Origin: Microbacterium sp. SY138 | GTDB taxonomy: Bacteria > Actinomycetota > Actinomycetes > Actinomycetales > Microbacteriaceae | Length of the DNA stretch: 64,000 nucleotides | NCBI RefSeq assembly: GCF_039729145.1 | Contig: NZ_CP155793.1 | Coordinates: 2,294,001 to 2,358,000, forward strand | Reading direction: 5' to 3' | Part shown: positions 24,916 to 34,514 of the stretch, in pieces | Layout of the letters: every line of letters begins with the position of its first letter | Position numbering within the stretch: the first letter of the stretch is position 1 | Made by a program: the position numbers and the translations under genes | The notes under the pieces: generated by a model | Told to the model about the DNA's origin: nothing | The model's input: the letters and a program-made list of their open reading frames with translations, nothing else | The model's database searches: none

Positions 24916-27900
24916 GTGTCGAACCAGGTGACCGGCGTCAACGGCGACGGGGGGTTCGGAGCCAATTCCTGGCTCGTTGAAGAGCTCTACGAGCAGTTCA
25001 AGGTGAACCGCGACTCCGTCGACAAGGAGTGGTGGCCCATCCTGGAGAAGTACCACTCCGAGACGGCTTCCGCAGCTCCCACGGCAACACCCGATGCGCC
25101 GGCGGCGGCTCATCCCGTCACCGCACCGATCCCGGTGATCGGTTCGCAGCCGGTGGCGCGCACGACGGCCAAGCCCGCCGCTGCCGCGCCGATCCCCGCC
25201 CAGGCCCCGAAGCCGGCGAAATCCGAGTCGAAGGACGCTCCGGCACCCGCCGAAGAGGACAAGGTCACGCCGCTGCGCGGTCTGCCCAAGACCCTCGCCG
25301 CGAACATGGACGAGTCGCTCACCGTCCCGACCGCCACCAGCGTTCGCACCGTGCCGGCCAAGCTGATGATCGACAACCGCATCGTCATCAACAACCACAT
25401 GGCACGCACCCGCGGCGGCAAGGTGAGCTTCACCCACCTCATCGGTTGGGCGCTCATCCGGACACTCGACGAGTTCCGCAGCCAGAACGTGTTCTACGCG
25501 GAGGTCGACGGAAAGCCCTCCGTGGTCGCGCCGGCGCACGTCAACCTCGGCATCGCGATCGACCTGCCCAAGCCCGACGGCACACGCGCCCTCATGGTGC
25601 CCAGCATCAAGCGCGCCGACACCCTCACCTTCACCGAGTACCTCTCAGCATACGAAGACCTGGTCACCCGCGCCCGCGGCAACAAGCTGACGGCCGGCGA
25701 CTTCCAGGGCACCACGGTGTCGCTGACGAACCCGGGTGGCATCGGAACCGTGCACTCGGTGCCGCGTCTGATGAAGGGCCAGGGCTGCATCATCGGCGCC
25801 GGCGCCCTCGAGTACCCCGCCGAGTTCCAGGGCGCGAGCGAGAAGACGCTCAACGAGCTGGCGATCGGCAAGACGATCACGCTCACGAGCACCTACGACC
25901 ACCGCGTCATCCAGGGCGCCGGCTCCGGCGAGTTCCTGAAGAAGGTGCACGAGCTGCTCATCGGCCAGCGCGGGTTCTACGACGACATCTTCGCGGCCCT
26001 GCGCATCCCCTACGCGCCGATCCGCTGGAACCCCGACATCGCCGTCGACCTCGCCGAACGCGTCGACAAGCAGTCCCGTGTGCAGGAGCTCATCAACTCG
26101 TTCCGTGTGCGCGGACACCTGATGGCCGACATCGACCCGCTCGAGTACGTGCAGCGCTCGCACCCCGACCTCGAGATCGAGAGCCACGGCCTCACCTTCT
26201 GGGACCTGGACCGCGAGTTCGTCACCGGCGGGTTCGGCGGTCGGCGCATCGCGAAGCTCCGCGACATCCTCGGGGTGCTCCGCGACTCGTACTGCCGCAC
26301 GCTCGGTATCGAGTACATGCACATCCAGGACCCGGAGCAGCGTCGCTGGTTCCAGGAGAAGGTGGAGGTCAAGTACCAGAAGCCCGGCCACGACGAGCAG
26401 CTGCGGGTTCTCCGCAAGCTCAACGAGGCCGAGGCCTTCGAGACCTTCCTGCAGACCAAGTTCGTCGGTCAGAAGCGCTTCTCGCTCGAGGGCGGCGAAT
26501 CGCTCATCCCGCTGCTCGACGAGATCCTTCAGGGCGCCGCGACCGCCGGCCTCGAGGGCGCCGCGATCGGCATGGCGCACCGCGGCCGTCTGAACGTGCT
26601 CACCAACATCGCCGGCAAGACCTACGGCCAGGTGTTCCGTGAGTTCGAGGGCACGCAGACCCCGGGCAACCAGCGCGGTTCCGGCGACGTCAAGTACCAC
26701 CTCGGCACCGAGGGCACCTTCGTCGCCGACGACGACTCCGAGCTTCCGGTCTACCTGGCCGCCAATCCCTCGCACCTCGAGACCGTCGATGGCGTGCTGG
26801 AAGGCATCGTCCGCGCCAAACAGGACCGCAAGCCGATCGGCACCTTCGCCTGGCTGCCGATCCTCGTGCACGGCGACGCGGCCTTCGCCGGTCAGGGTGT
26901 CGTGGTCGAGACGCTGCAGATGTCGCAGCTGCGCGGCTACCGCACCGGTGGCACGATCCACGTGGTCGTGAACAACCAGGTCGGATTCACCACGACGCCG
27001 AACGACGGCCGCACGTCGATCTACTCGACCGACGTCGCCAAGACGATCCAGGCGCCGGTGTTCCACGTGAACGGCGACGACCCCGAGGCCGTCATCCACG
27101 TCGCGCAGCTCGCGTTCGAGTACCGCGAGCGCTTCCACCGTGACGTCGTGATCGACCTCGTCTGCTACCGCCGACGTGGTCACAACGAGGGCGACGACCC
27201 CTCGATGACGCAGCCGTTGATGACCGACCTCATCCAGGCGAAGCGTTCCGTCCGCCGCCTGTACACCGAGTCGCTCGTCGGCCGTGGTGACATCACCGAG
27301 CAGGAGTACGACGAGGCCAAGGCCGATTTCCAGAACCGCCTGGAGATCGCGTTCGCCGAGACGCACGCCGCCGAGACCGGCGCTCTGCCGATCGCTCCGG
27401 AGCAGGCCCCCGTCGACGACCAGGTCGGTGCCCCCGAGATCACCGGTGTGCCGAGCGAGGTCATCCAGATGATCGGCGACGCCTTCGTGAACAAGCCCGA
27501 GGGCTTCACGGTGCACCCGAAGATCCAGCAGCTGCTGGACAAGCGCCTCGACATGAGCCGAAACGGCAACATCGATTGGGGCTTCGGCGAACTGCTCGCA
27601 TTCGGTTCGCTGCTGGTGGAGGGAACGCCCGTCCGGCTCGCCGGCCAGGACGCTCGCCGCGGCACGTTCGTGCAGCGGCACGCGACCCTGCACGACCGTG
27701 CGAACGGCCAGGAATGGCTGCCGCTGTCGAACCTCTCCGACGCTCAAGGGCGCTTCTTCGTCTACGACTCGCTGCTCAGCGAGTACGCCGCCCTCGGCTT
27801 CGAGTACGGCTATTCGGTGGAGGCTCCCGAGGCGCTCGTGCTCTGGGAGGCCCAGTTCGGCGACTTCGTCAACGGTGCCCAGTCGGTCATCGACGAGTAC

Positions 27901-28596
27901 ATCTCGGCCGCCGAGCAGAAGTGGGGACAGCAGTCCAGCGTGACCCTGCTCCTCCCCCACGGCTACGAAGGCCAGGGGCCGGACCACTCGTCGGCACGCA
28001 TCGAGCGCTTCCTGCAGATGTGCGCGCAGGACAACATGATCGTGTCGCGTCCGTCGACCCCCGCGTCGTACTTCCACCTGCTGCGCCGCCAGGCCTACGC
28101 CCGACCGCGCAAGCCGCTCATCGTCTTCACACCGAAGGCGATGCTGCGTCTGCGCGGCGCGACGAGCCCGGTCGAGGCGTTCACGCAGGGTCGTTTCGAG
28201 CCGGTCATCGATGACGACCGCGGGCTCGACCGCACCGCCGTCAAGCGGGTGCTCGTGCACTCGGGCAAGGTGCACTGGGATCTGCGTGCCGAGCTCGAGA
28301 AGAACCCGAACCCCGAGGTCGCCCTCGTCCGGCTCGAGCAGCTGTACCCGACGCCGATCGACGAGCTCAAGGCCATCACCGACTCCTACCCGAACGCCGA
28401 ACTGGTGTGGGTGCAGGAAGAACCGGAGAACCAGGGCGCCTGGCCGTTCCTGGCGCTCGCCTTCGCCGACGTTCCCGGAGACCGCTCGTTCCGCCCGGTG
28501 TCGCGCCCGGCCTCGGCATCGCCGGCGACCGGATCCTCGAAGGTCCACGCGGCTGAGCAGGCCGCGCTGATCCGCGCGGCGGTCACCCTCGGCTGA
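24916..28596 (+). CDS. kgd: Multifunctional 2-oxoglutarate metabolism enzyme (E2-E1 fusion, Kgd/OdhA)
   Basis: 1226 aa. An N-terminal helix block (SWLVEELYEQF) leads into an Ala/Pro-rich linker (about 55-115), a 2-oxo-acid dehydrogenase acyltransferase-like E2 domain with the DHRVIQGAGSGEF motif (about 326-338), then the thiamin-diphosphate E1 domain (GMAHRGRLNVL, HRDVVIDLVCYRRRGHNEGDDPS, and acetyl-CoA/GarA-responsive C-terminal lobe). This fusion, without a lipoyl domain, is specific to Actinobacteria. It feeds the TCA cycle with succinyl-CoA or succinic semialdehyde and is controlled in relatives by the FHA protein GarA/OdhI. GTG 24916 is chosen because SNQVTGVNGDG is the family start; the longer frame to 24829 lacks support. 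Confidence 0.95.
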   Translation: MSNQVTGVNGDGGFGANSWLVEELYEQFKVNRDSVDKEWWPILEKYHSETASAAPTATPDAPAAAHPVTAPIPVIGSQPVARTTAKPAAAAPIPAQAPKPAKSESKDAPAPAEEDKVTPLRGLPKTLAANMDESLTVPTATSVRTVPAKLMIDNRIVINNHMARTRGGKVSFTHLIGWALIRTLDEFRSQNVFYAEVDGKPSVVAPAHVNLGIAIDLPKPDGTRALMVPSIKRADTLTFTEYLSAYEDLVTRARGNKLTAGDFQGTTVSLTNPGGIGTVHSVPRLMKGQGCIIGAGALEYPAEFQGASEKTLNELAIGKTITLTSTYDHRVIQGAGSGEFLKKVHELLIGQRGFYDDIFAALRIPYAPIRWNPDIAVDLAERVDKQSRVQELINSFRVRGHLMADIDPLEYVQRSHPDLEIESHGLTFWDLDREFVTGGFGGRRIAKLRDILGVLRDSYCRTLGIEYMHIQDPEQRRWFQEKVEVKYQKPGHDEQLRVLRKLNEAEAFETFLQTKFVGQKRFSLEGGESLIPLLDEILQGAATAGLEGAAIGMAHRGRLNVLTNIAGKTYGQVFREFEGTQTPGNQRGSGDVKYHLGTEGTFVADDDSELPVYLAANPSHLETVDGVLEGIVRAKQDRKPIGTFAWLPILVHGDAAFAGQGVVVETLQMSQLRGYRTGGTIHVVVNNQVGFTTTPNDGRTSIYSTDVAKTIQAPVFHVNGDDPEAVIHVAQLAFEYRERFHRDVVIDLVCYRRRGHNEGDDPSMTQPLMTDLIQAKRSVRRLYTESLVGRGDITEQEYDEAKADFQNRLEIAFAETHAAETGALPIAPEQAPVDDQVGAPEITGVPSEVIQMIGDAFVNKPEGFTVHPKIQQLLDKRLDMSRNGNIDWGFGELLAFGSLLVEGTPVRLAGQDARRGTFVQRHATLHDRANGQEWLPLSNLSDAQGRFFVYDSLLSEYAALGFEYGYSVEAPEALVLWEAQFGDFVNGAQSVIDEYISAAEQKWGQQSSVTLLLPHGYEGQGPDHSSARIERFLQMCAQDNMIVSRPSTPASYFHLLRRQAYARPRKPLIVFTPKAMLRLRGATSPVEAFTQGRFEPVIDDDRGLDRTAVKRVLVHSGKVHWDLRAELEKNPNPEVALVRLEQLYPTPIDELKAITDSYPNAELVWVQEEPENQGAWPFLALAFADVPGDRSFRPVSRPASASPATGSSKVHAAEQAALIRAAVTLG

Positions 28597-28608
28597 TCGT
28601 CAGACGAG

Positions 28609-28643
28609 AAGGGGCGCCGCGACTTCGGTCGTGGCGCCCCTTT
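28609..28643 (+). terminator. UUCG-tetraloop terminator after kgd
   Basis: 15-bp stem AAGGGGCGCCGCGAC with one G-U pair, TTCG loop, then TTTC, 12 bases after the kgd stop. The most classical terminator in the window; it can also serve the convergent Eis-like gene. Confidence 0.9.
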
Positions 28644-28659
28644 CGTCTCCCCTCCGGAA

Positions 28660-29961
28660 TCAGTACCAGATGTCGAGCGACGGTGCCGGGAAGGCGACGA
28701 GCGCCCGATCGAGCGCCTCGACCGCCTCGGATTCGGCGGAGATCCGTCCGGCACCGTGCAGTGTGGACGCACGGACACCCCCCGCGTAGAGCGCGGAGAG
28801 CGTCGAGACGTCGAGTGTGACGTCGACCGCGGAGCCTCCCGCGGCCGCGTCCACCGTCGCGACCCCGGCGTCATCGACGCGCAGACGCCAGTCGCCGCTC
28901 GCGAAGCCCAGGGAGTCCTCCACGCGAAGGACCGTGTCGATCGGTGCGGAATAGCGGCGCGCGGTCAGGGCGGTCGGCAGATCCAGGATGCGCAGCCACC
29001 CGTGATCGTGCACCTCCTGCTTCACCCCGCGGGTGTCGTGGACCAGCCACGGCAGCGGGTCGTCGATCGGGCGGAGGTCGGCGACCACTTCGTCGACGAG
29101 ATCGTGCTGCAGCGCGAAACGCCACAGCGCGGTGCGCGCATCGTCGGTCTCGGCGACCAGCAGGCGCACGTCCATCCGGAAGCGGAAGGTTCCGCCGGCC
29201 TCCCCCACCGTGTACGCCATCACACCGCGCAGCGCACCCTCCTCGTCGAGGTAGCGCACCCCGCGCGCCTGGTCGCGATCCGGGGTGGGCGCGACGCCCG
29301 CGTACCCCTCCCATCGACCCTGCCAGCCGGGGATCTGGCCCGACGCCCGGCCCCGGGCGCGCTCGTGCACCGTGCCGAGATCGGCGGCGAGGGTTTCGCC
29401 ATCGATGTACTCGAGCCGGCCGGTCGGCGTCGGACCCCTCCAGCCTGCGCGTCGGGTGTCGACCGTGTGACGCGCGACCGGGATCGCCGATCCGAACCCG
29501 TACCGACCGTAGATCGTCGCCTCAGACACGGTGAGCCCCGCGATCGGCACCCCTGCGGATGCTGCCGCGCGCAGTTCGCCCTCGAGCAGTGCCCGGGCGA
29601 TCCCGCGACGCCGGTGCGTCGCCGAGACCGTGACCACGCTGATGGCCCACATGGGGATCTCGCCGCCGGGGACGGTGAGCGGAGTCACCCAGCTGTTGAT
29701 CGTCGCCACCGGCAGAGCGGTCGCCGGCGGTGTCTTCTCGAAGACACCGATGTTCCGTCGCTCGGCGAACGTCTTCCGCACCTGAGCCCGCATCTCGGCG
29801 TTCGGGTCGGACCCGAGGAACCCTCGGTCGACAGCGCGGGCGAAGGCGGAAGCGCTCGCCTCGTCGCTCAGATCGACGACTCGGTACTCGAGCCCGGATC
29901 CGGCCAGTCTTTCCGTCGAGGTGTTGTCAGCGGGAACGTCGCGCGCATCGATGGAGGTCAT
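28660..29961 (-). CDS. Eis-like GNAT N-acetyltransferase
   Basis: 433 aa. The three-part Eis architecture is visible: N-terminal GNAT (SVVTVSATHRRRGIARALLEG, acetyl-CoA loop about 110-130), a second GNAT-like middle domain, and a C-terminal sterol-carrier-like domain with PAPSLDIWY at the end, whose terminal carboxylate takes part in catalysis in Eis. Mycobacterial Eis multiply acetylates aminoglycosides and some protein lysines; the substrate here is unknown. TAGTGT lies exactly 6 bases before the ATG. Confidence 0.88.
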   Translation of the reverse strand: MTSIDARDVPADNTSTERLAGSGLEYRVVDLSDEASASAFARAVDRGFLGSDPNAEMRAQVRKTFAERRNIGVFEKTPPATALPVATINSWVTPLTVPGGEIPMWAISVVTVSATHRRRGIARALLEGELRAAASAGVPIAGLTVSEATIYGRYGFGSAIPVARHTVDTRRAGWRGPTPTGRLEYIDGETLAADLGTVHERARGRASGQIPGWQGRWEGYAGVAPTPDRDQARGVRYLDEEGALRGVMAYTVGEAGGTFRFRMDVRLLVAETDDARTALWRFALQHDLVDEVVADLRPIDDPLPWLVHDTRGVKQEVHDHGWLRILDLPTALTARRYSAPIDTVLRVEDSLGFASGDWRLRVDDAGVATVDAAAGGSAVDVTLDVSTLSALYAGGVRASTLHGAGRISAESEAVEALDRALVAFPAPSLDIWY

Positions 29962-29967
29962 CCATCC

Positions 29968-29973
29968 ACACTA
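29968..29973 (-). promoter_or_regulatory. -10 hexamer TAGTGT, leaderless-type
   Basis: TAGTGT then 6 bases then ATG of the Eis-like gene on the minus strand. Confidence 0.5.
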
Positions 29974-29995
29974 GCGACGGCCTCAGACGCGTGTG

Positions 29996-30241
29996 TCAGT
30001 GCTGTGTCGCCTGAACGGCCCGCAGACGCGCGAACACCTGGTCGCGCAGCTCCTCCGGAGCCGTCTCCTTGCAGGCACGGGCGATCACATCGGTGAGGGT
30101 GGTGGCGACGAGCGCCTCGTCCCGGCACGACGGGCAGTTCTCGAGATGCTCGCGGATCTCGGTGTGTTCGGTCTTGCACACCTCGTTGCGGAGGTACTCC
30201 TCCAGATCCTGACGGGCTTTGTCGCAGCCGCAGTCGCTCAT
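29996..30241 (-). CDS. rsrA: Redox-sensing zinc anti-sigma factor
   Basis: 81 aa ZAS-family protein with H32-x3-C36-x2-C39 (HLENCPSC) and N-terminal C4/C6. In Streptomyces RsrA these residues hold Zn2+ and form a disulfide under thiol stress, releasing SigR. A third Cys (C22) lies in a short segment before the motif. The ATG overlaps the sigR stop by 4 bases, so sigma and anti-sigma are translationally coupled. Confidence 0.92.
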   Translation of the reverse strand: MSDCGCDKARQDLEEYLRNEVCKTEHTEIREHLENCPSCRDEALVATTLTDVIARACKETAPEELRDQVFARLRAVQATQH

Positions 30242-30900
30242 TTCTTGCTCCTCGTCTCAGCCGCGGCGATGCCCCGCTCAGCGGCGTAATCTGCCAACAG
30301 TTCCCGCAGCATCCGCCTGCCACGGTGCAGACGGCTCATGACGGTGCCGATGGGGGTCTTCATGATGTCGGCGATCTCCTGGTACGCGAAGCCCTCGACG
30401 TCGGCGAGATACACCGCCAGCCGGAAATCCTCCGGAACGGCCTGTAGCGCGTCCTTGACGACCGACGCGGGCATCCGGTCGATGGCTTCGGCTTCGGCCG
30501 ACCGGCTGTGCGACGCCGTGGTCGACTCTGCTCCGCCCAGCTGCCAGTCCTCGAGCTCGTCGATCGTTCCCTGGAACGGCTCCCGCTGGCGCTTGCGGTA
30601 GATGTTGATGTAGGTGTTCGTGAGAATCCGGTACAACCACGCCTTGAGGTTCGTGCCCTGCGAGAACGTCGCCCAGGACCCATAGGCCTTGACGAAGGTC
30701 TCCTGCACGAGGTCGGCGGCGTCGGCCGGGTTGCGCGTCATGCGCATCGCCGCGGCGTAGAGCTGATCCATGAAAGGGATCGCCTGCTCCTCGAACTCGC
30801 GCCGAGGGTCGCTGACGGTGTCTGCGGTTGCGGTGTCATCCATCATCGGCCAGTCTAGGCCGCTGAGGTCGAACACCTCGCGCTCCAACGTCGCCGGCAT
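30238..30900 (-). CDS. sigR: ECF sigma factor SigR/SigH (thiol-oxidative stress)
   Basis: 220 aa. Region 2 ([38 protein letters not shown] with [20 protein letters not shown]) and region 4 ([53 protein letters not shown]) match SigR/SigH. It directs transcription of thioredoxin, mycothiol and protease genes when RsrA is oxidised. ATG 30900 has GGAGAG upstream. A GGAAT-N18-GTT promoter 66-91 bases upstream indicates autoregulation. The frame is open further upstream but has no start before the promoter. Confidence 0.93.
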   Translation of the reverse strand: MPATLEREVFDLSGLDWPMMDDTATADTVSDPRREFEEQAIPFMDQLYAAAMRMTRNPADAADLVQETFVKAYGSWATFSQGTNLKAWLYRILTNTYINIYRKRQREPFQGTIDELEDWQLGGAESTTASHSRSAEAEAIDRMPASVVKDALQAVPEDFRLAVYLADVEGFAYQEIADIMKTPIGTVMSRLHRGRRMLRELLADYAAERGIAAAETRSKK

Positions 30901-30965
30901 ACTCTCTCCTTCGCGCCGGGATGCCTGTCTTTCGCGACGAAGCTCCCTGTGTTTACTAAGGTGAG

Positions 30966-30991
30966 AACCGATGAGCGCCAACAGGTATTCC
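30966..30991 (-). promoter_or_regulatory. SigR-type autoregulatory promoter of sigR-rsrA
   Basis: The minus strand reads GGAAT, exactly 18 bases, then GTT: the SigR/SigH consensus. Transcription would start near 30957 and run into sigR. The element overlaps the first codons and the SD side of aroA on the other strand. Confidence 0.85.
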
Positions 30992-32287
30992 CCTTCCCGT
31001 GTGCAGGGCGCCTATGCCGCGCCCACGATCGACGTGCCGGTGCACGCCGAGCTCACGATCCCCGGTTCCAAATCGCTGACGAACCGCGAGCTGATGATCG
31101 CCGCGATCGCCGACGGCCCCGGCCGCCTGATCTCGCCGCTGCACTCCGACGACTCCGCGCGCATGGTCGACGCTCTCCGCGCTCTCGGGGTCGGTATCGA
31201 GGAGGTGGACGCCGGACACGAGTTCGGACCTGATCTGGTCGTCACCCCCGCGAAGCTCCGTGGCGGCACCACGATCGATTGCGGGCAGGCCGGAACCGTG
31301 ATGCGATTCATCGCCCCGCTCGCCGGACTCGCGGAACATGACGTGCATCTCACCGCCCATGAGACCGCCCTCCACCGTCCGATGGGCGGCCTGATCAGCG
31401 CGCTGCGCGATCTCGGCGTCGACATCGACGACGAGGGCACCTGGGCGCTCCCCTTCACGATCCGCGGTCACGGTCGGATCCGCGGTGGACGGGTCGAGAT
31501 CGACGCCTCGGCATCCAGCCAGTTCGTCTCCGGGCTTCTGCTCGCCGCTCCTCGGTTCGACGTCGGCCTGCACCTCGTCCACACCGGCGAGCACCTGCCG
31601 AGCCTCCCGCACATCGACATGACGATCGAGGCCCTCAGCCGACGCGGCATCCGCATCGAGCGCCCCGCTGTCGGCGAATGGCTGGTCGAAGCGGGCGTGC
31701 CGCGCGCCAAGGAGATCGCGATCGAACCCGATCTCTCCAACGCCGCACCGTTCCTCGCCGCGGCACTCGTCACCGGCGGATCGGTGTCGATCACGGGCTG
31801 GCCCGCCCACTCCACCCAGCCCGGTGCGCTGCTGCCCGAGATCCTCCAGGCCATGGGAGCGCACGTCGGCCGTCACGGCGGCACGCTCACCGTGCGCGCC
31901 GGCTCCGGAATCCGCGGCCTCGATCTCGACCTCTCCGCGGCCAGCGAATTGACGCCGACCCTGGTCGGCCTCGCCGCCTTCGCGGAGTCTCCGACCACGA
32001 TCCGCGGCATCGGGCACATCCGTCTGCACGAGACCGACCGGATCGCCGCACTGATCGGCAACCTCCGAAAGCTCGGCGGCGAAGCCGAAGAACTTCCCGA
32101 CGGCCTCCGCATCATCCCCCGCCCACTGCAGGGCGGCGGATGGGCCGCACATCACGATCACCGGATGGCCACCACCGGAGCGCTCATCGGCCTGCGCATC
32201 CCCGCCGTCGAGATCGACGACATCGGTACGACCGCCAAGACCCTCCCGGAGTTCACGATGCTCTGGGAGCGGATGCTGCGGGGCTGA
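30971..32287 (+). CDS. aroA: 3-phosphoshikimate 1-carboxyvinyltransferase (EPSP synthase)
   Basis: 438 aa. [14 protein letters not shown] near the N-terminus (PEP and shikimate-phosphate site), [20 protein letters not shown], and C-terminal HETDRIAAL, with the conserved Lys/Arg set intact. Sixth step of the shikimate pathway. SD AAGGTGAG lies 5 bases before the ATG. The ATG region is shared with the SigR promoter of the divergent sigR gene, so heavy sigR transcription could interfere. rsgA starts 2 bases after its stop. Confidence 0.96.
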   Translation: MSANRYSPSRVQGAYAAPTIDVPVHAELTIPGSKSLTNRELMIAAIADGPGRLISPLHSDDSARMVDALRALGVGIEEVDAGHEFGPDLVVTPAKLRGGTTIDCGQAGTVMRFIAPLAGLAEHDVHLTAHETALHRPMGGLISALRDLGVDIDDEGTWALPFTIRGHGRIRGGRVEIDASASSQFVSGLLLAAPRFDVGLHLVHTGEHLPSLPHIDMTIEALSRRGIRIERPAVGEWLVEAGVPRAKEIAIEPDLSNAAPFLAAALVTGGSVSITGWPAHSTQPGALLPEILQAMGAHVGRHGGTLTVRAGSGIRGLDLDLSAASELTPTLVGLAAFAESPTTIRGIGHIRLHETDRIAALIGNLRKLGGEAEELPDGLRIIPRPLQGGGWAAHHDHRMATTGALIGLRIPAVEIDDIGTTAKTLPEFTMLWERMLRG

Positions 32288-32289
32288 GG

Positions 32290-33360
32290 ATGAGCTGGCT
32301 CGACGACGCCGACGACCTCGAAGACGACTTCGAGGACTTCGACGAGAGCAGCATCCGGACGCGCCCCAACCCGAAGGCGAACCGCCCGCGCACCAAACGT
32401 CGCCCAGCGCACGAGGATGCGCAGGTGGGTCGAGTGCTCGGCGTCGACCGCGGCAGGTACTCCGTCCTCCTCGGCGAGGACACCGCCGAGGAGCGCATGA
32501 TCACCACCACGCGCGCCAGGGAGCTGCGACGTATGCCGATCGTCACCGGCGATCAGGCACGAGTCGTCGGCGACACATCGGGAGACGAAGGCACCCTCGC
32601 CCGCATCGTCGGCATCATCGACCGCACCTCGTTGCTGCGACGCAGTGCCGACGACACCGACCAGGTGGAGCGCGTGATCGTCGCCAACGCCGATCAGATG
32701 CTCGTCGTGGTCGCGGCTGCCGACCCCGAGCCCCGCGCCCGACTCGTCGACCGCTATCTCGTGGCCGCGCTGGATGCCGGCATCCGCCCACTCCTCGTCG
32801 TCACCAAGACCGACATCGCGGATCCCACCGAGTTCCTCACGCACTTCGACGGGCTCGACCTGCGGGTGTTCACCAGTGCGCAGGATCAGATGCCCGTTGA
32901 CGAGATCGGCGCATCCCTCGTAGGACACTCCACCGTCTTCGTCGGCCACTCCGGAGTGGGCAAGTCCACGCTCGTCAACGCGCTCGTCCCGACGGCGCTG
33001 CGCGCCACCGGCCACGTGAATCAGGTCACCGGACGCGGGCGGCACACCTCGTCGTCGACGGTGTCGCTGCGCTACGAAGGCCCCCGCGGGACCGGCTGGG
33101 TCATCGACACCCCCGGCGTGCGCTCGTTCGGTCTCGGACACGTCGATCCCGCGAACATCCTTGCGGCGTTCACCGAGCTCGCCGCGATCGCCGAGAACTG
33201 CCCACGCGGCTGCACCCATCTCGCCGACGCCCCCGACTGCGCCCTCATCGAGGCCGCGGAGAGCGGCGAACTGGGCGAGACCGGTCGAGCGCGGCTCGAC
33301 TCCCTGCAGCGGCTCCTGCAGACCTTCGCGGACAAGGCGGAGCAGGCGCCCGGCCGTTAG
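32290..33360 (+). CDS. rsgA: Ribosome small-subunit-dependent GTPase A
   Basis: 356 aa circularly permuted GTPase: an acidic N-terminal tail (DDADDLEDDFEDFDE), OB-fold domain, G4 TKTD (172-175) before G1 GHSGVGKST (219-227), then G3 DTPG and a C-terminal zinc finger (CPRGCTH...C). It assists 30S maturation and is stimulated by the 30S subunit. Immediately follows aroA, as in other Actinobacteria. The TAG stop forms part of the -10 for bcp. Confidence 0.94.
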   Translation: MSWLDDADDLEDDFEDFDESSIRTRPNPKANRPRTKRRPAHEDAQVGRVLGVDRGRYSVLLGEDTAEERMITTTRARELRRMPIVTGDQARVVGDTSGDEGTLARIVGIIDRTSLLRRSADDTDQVERVIVANADQMLVVVAAADPEPRARLVDRYLVAALDAGIRPLLVVTKTDIADPTEFLTHFDGLDLRVFTSAQDQMPVDEIGASLVGHSTVFVGHSGVGKSTLVNALVPTALRATGHVNQVTGRGRHTSSSTVSLRYEGPRGTGWVIDTPGVRSFGLGHVDPANILAAFTELAAIAENCPRGCTHLADAPDCALIEAAESGELGETGRARLDSLQRLLQTFADKAEQAPGR

Positions 33361-33363
33361 GCT
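33358..33363 (+). promoter_or_regulatory. -10 hexamer TAGGCT built on the rsgA stop codon
   Basis: TAGGCT then 6 bases then GTG of bcp. The TAG is the stop codon of rsgA. Confidence 0.5.
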
Positions 33364-33369
33364 GGACAC

Positions 33370-33843
33370 GTGACTCAGCGCCTCGAACCCGGAACCGCCG
33401 CCCCCGACTTCTCCCTCCTCGACCAGGACGGGAACACCGTCCGTCTGGACGACCTGCGCGGCCAGAAGACCGTGCTGTACTTCTATCCGGCTGCGATGAC
33501 CCCCGGATGCACCACCGAGGCCTGCGACTTCCGCGACAGCATCTCCTCACTCCAGGGCGCCGGCTATCGGGTGATCGGCATCTCGCGCGACGAACCCGCC
33601 ACGCTGACGAAGTTCCGCGAGCGCGACGGGCTGACTTTCCCGCTCCTGAGCGATCCCGACCACGCGGTGCACACGGCGTACGGCGCGTGGGGCGAGAAGA
33701 TGAATTACGGCAAGCGCATCGAGGGCGTTATCCGCTCGACCTTCGTGCTCGACGAAGAGGGCAAGATCGCTCTCGCGCAGTACAACGTCAAGGCCACCGG
33801 CCACGTCGCACGACTGCGCAAGTATCTCGGCATCGACGCCTGA
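33370..33843 (+). CDS. bcp: Thioredoxin-dependent peroxiredoxin, BCP/PrxQ type
   Basis: 157 aa. TPGCTTEACDFRD carries peroxidatic C47 and resolving C52 five residues later, the atypical 2-Cys PrxQ layout, with LYFYPAAMTPGC before it. Reduces hydroperoxides using thioredoxin. GTG start with no SD and TAGGCT 6 bases upstream, so leaderless. Its place near sigR fits a thiol-stress theme, although no SigR box is seen here. Confidence 0.94.
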   Translation: MTQRLEPGTAAPDFSLLDQDGNTVRLDDLRGQKTVLYFYPAAMTPGCTTEACDFRDSISSLQGAGYRVIGISRDEPATLTKFRERDGLTFPLLSDPDHAVHTAYGAWGEKMNYGKRIEGVIRSTFVLDEEGKIALAQYNVKATGHVARLRKYLGIDA

Positions 33844-33897
33844 GCCGCGACTTTCGATCCGAGGCCGATGAGCCCCGCGGCCCGCACGGCGCTGAGG

Positions 33898-34284
33898 TCA
33901 CTCGGCAGCGCGCTGCGGGCCTTCCAGACGCGCGCTCGAGATCAGCAGGACGAATCCGAGCAGCCCGGGAAGCCCGACGCCGAGGGTGAATGTCCACGCG
34001 ATCGGCTGCAGCGTGAGAGACGCCAGCGCGAGAGCCACGGCGAGCACCTGGAAGACCACTCCCCCGGACCGCGCCCACGACTTGCCCACACGTGTGCCGA
34101 CGGCGAACGCGACGAGGGCTGCGGCACCGATCAGCGTGAGCACGATGAGTGCCAGCGCCGTCGGCAGCGAGGCCGCGTCGCCCGCACCGAGGCCGGCGAG
34201 CTCGATCACGGCGAAGACCAGGAGTGCCACCGCCTCGAGGCCGAGGACCGCCGCAGCTGCGAGGGCGATTCCGGGTGCGCGCAC
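33898..34284 (-). CDS. Small four-helix membrane protein of unknown function
   Basis: 128 aa, almost entirely hydrophobic: about four membrane segments separated by a short basic loop (GTRVGKSWARSG) and a polar C-terminus. GTG 34284 is chosen because GGGAG lies 7 bases upstream; the frame is open further but the sequence there is AT-richer and hydrophilic. No domain recognised. Convergent with bcp across about 54 bases. Confidence 0.72.
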   Translation of the reverse strand: MRAPGIALAAAAVLGLEAVALLVFAVIELAGLGAGDAASLPTALALIVLTLIGAAALVAFAVGTRVGKSWARSGGVVFQVLAVALALASLTLQPIAWTFTLGVGLPGLLGFVLLISSARLEGPQRAAE

Positions 34285-34514
34285 GGTGTCTCCCAAGGAT
34301 CGAAAGAGGAGAAAACCCTTGATTTCACGGTTTTCATGTAACAGAATAGAGAAAGTCATGTGCTCCCACAGCGGCGTGGGGCGAGCGTTCACGCTCGCAT
34401 CACAATTCGCGGGCATTCCGTCCGCATCTCAACAGGGTAGCGGAACCCGAACTACTACCCGAATCCGAGAGGTCGCATCGCGACATCTCTTGAAATCCAC
34501 ACCGAGGAGCCCCC
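34285..34514. other. Intergenic control region before whiB1
   Basis: 230 bases between divergent genes. The left third (34300-34365) is notably AT-rich for this genome. Two perfect inverted repeats lie in it: GCGAGCG-N4-CGCTCGC (34381-34398) and GTCGC-ATC-GCGAC (34472-34484, flanked by AGAG/CTCT). No confident -10 is visible for whiB1. Confidence 0.6.

Noticed and set aside
25645..28548. 967-codon open frame antisense to kgd
   Set aside because: Shadow of strong GC3 bias; low-complexity Arg/Asp/Val/Leu composition and no domain, while the plus strand has clear enzyme motifs.
30901..30981. N-terminally extended SigR isoform as in Streptomyces
   Set aside because: The autoregulated transcript would start near 30957, inside the open extension, and there is no in-frame ATG/GTG downstream of that point before 30900 with a ribosome site.
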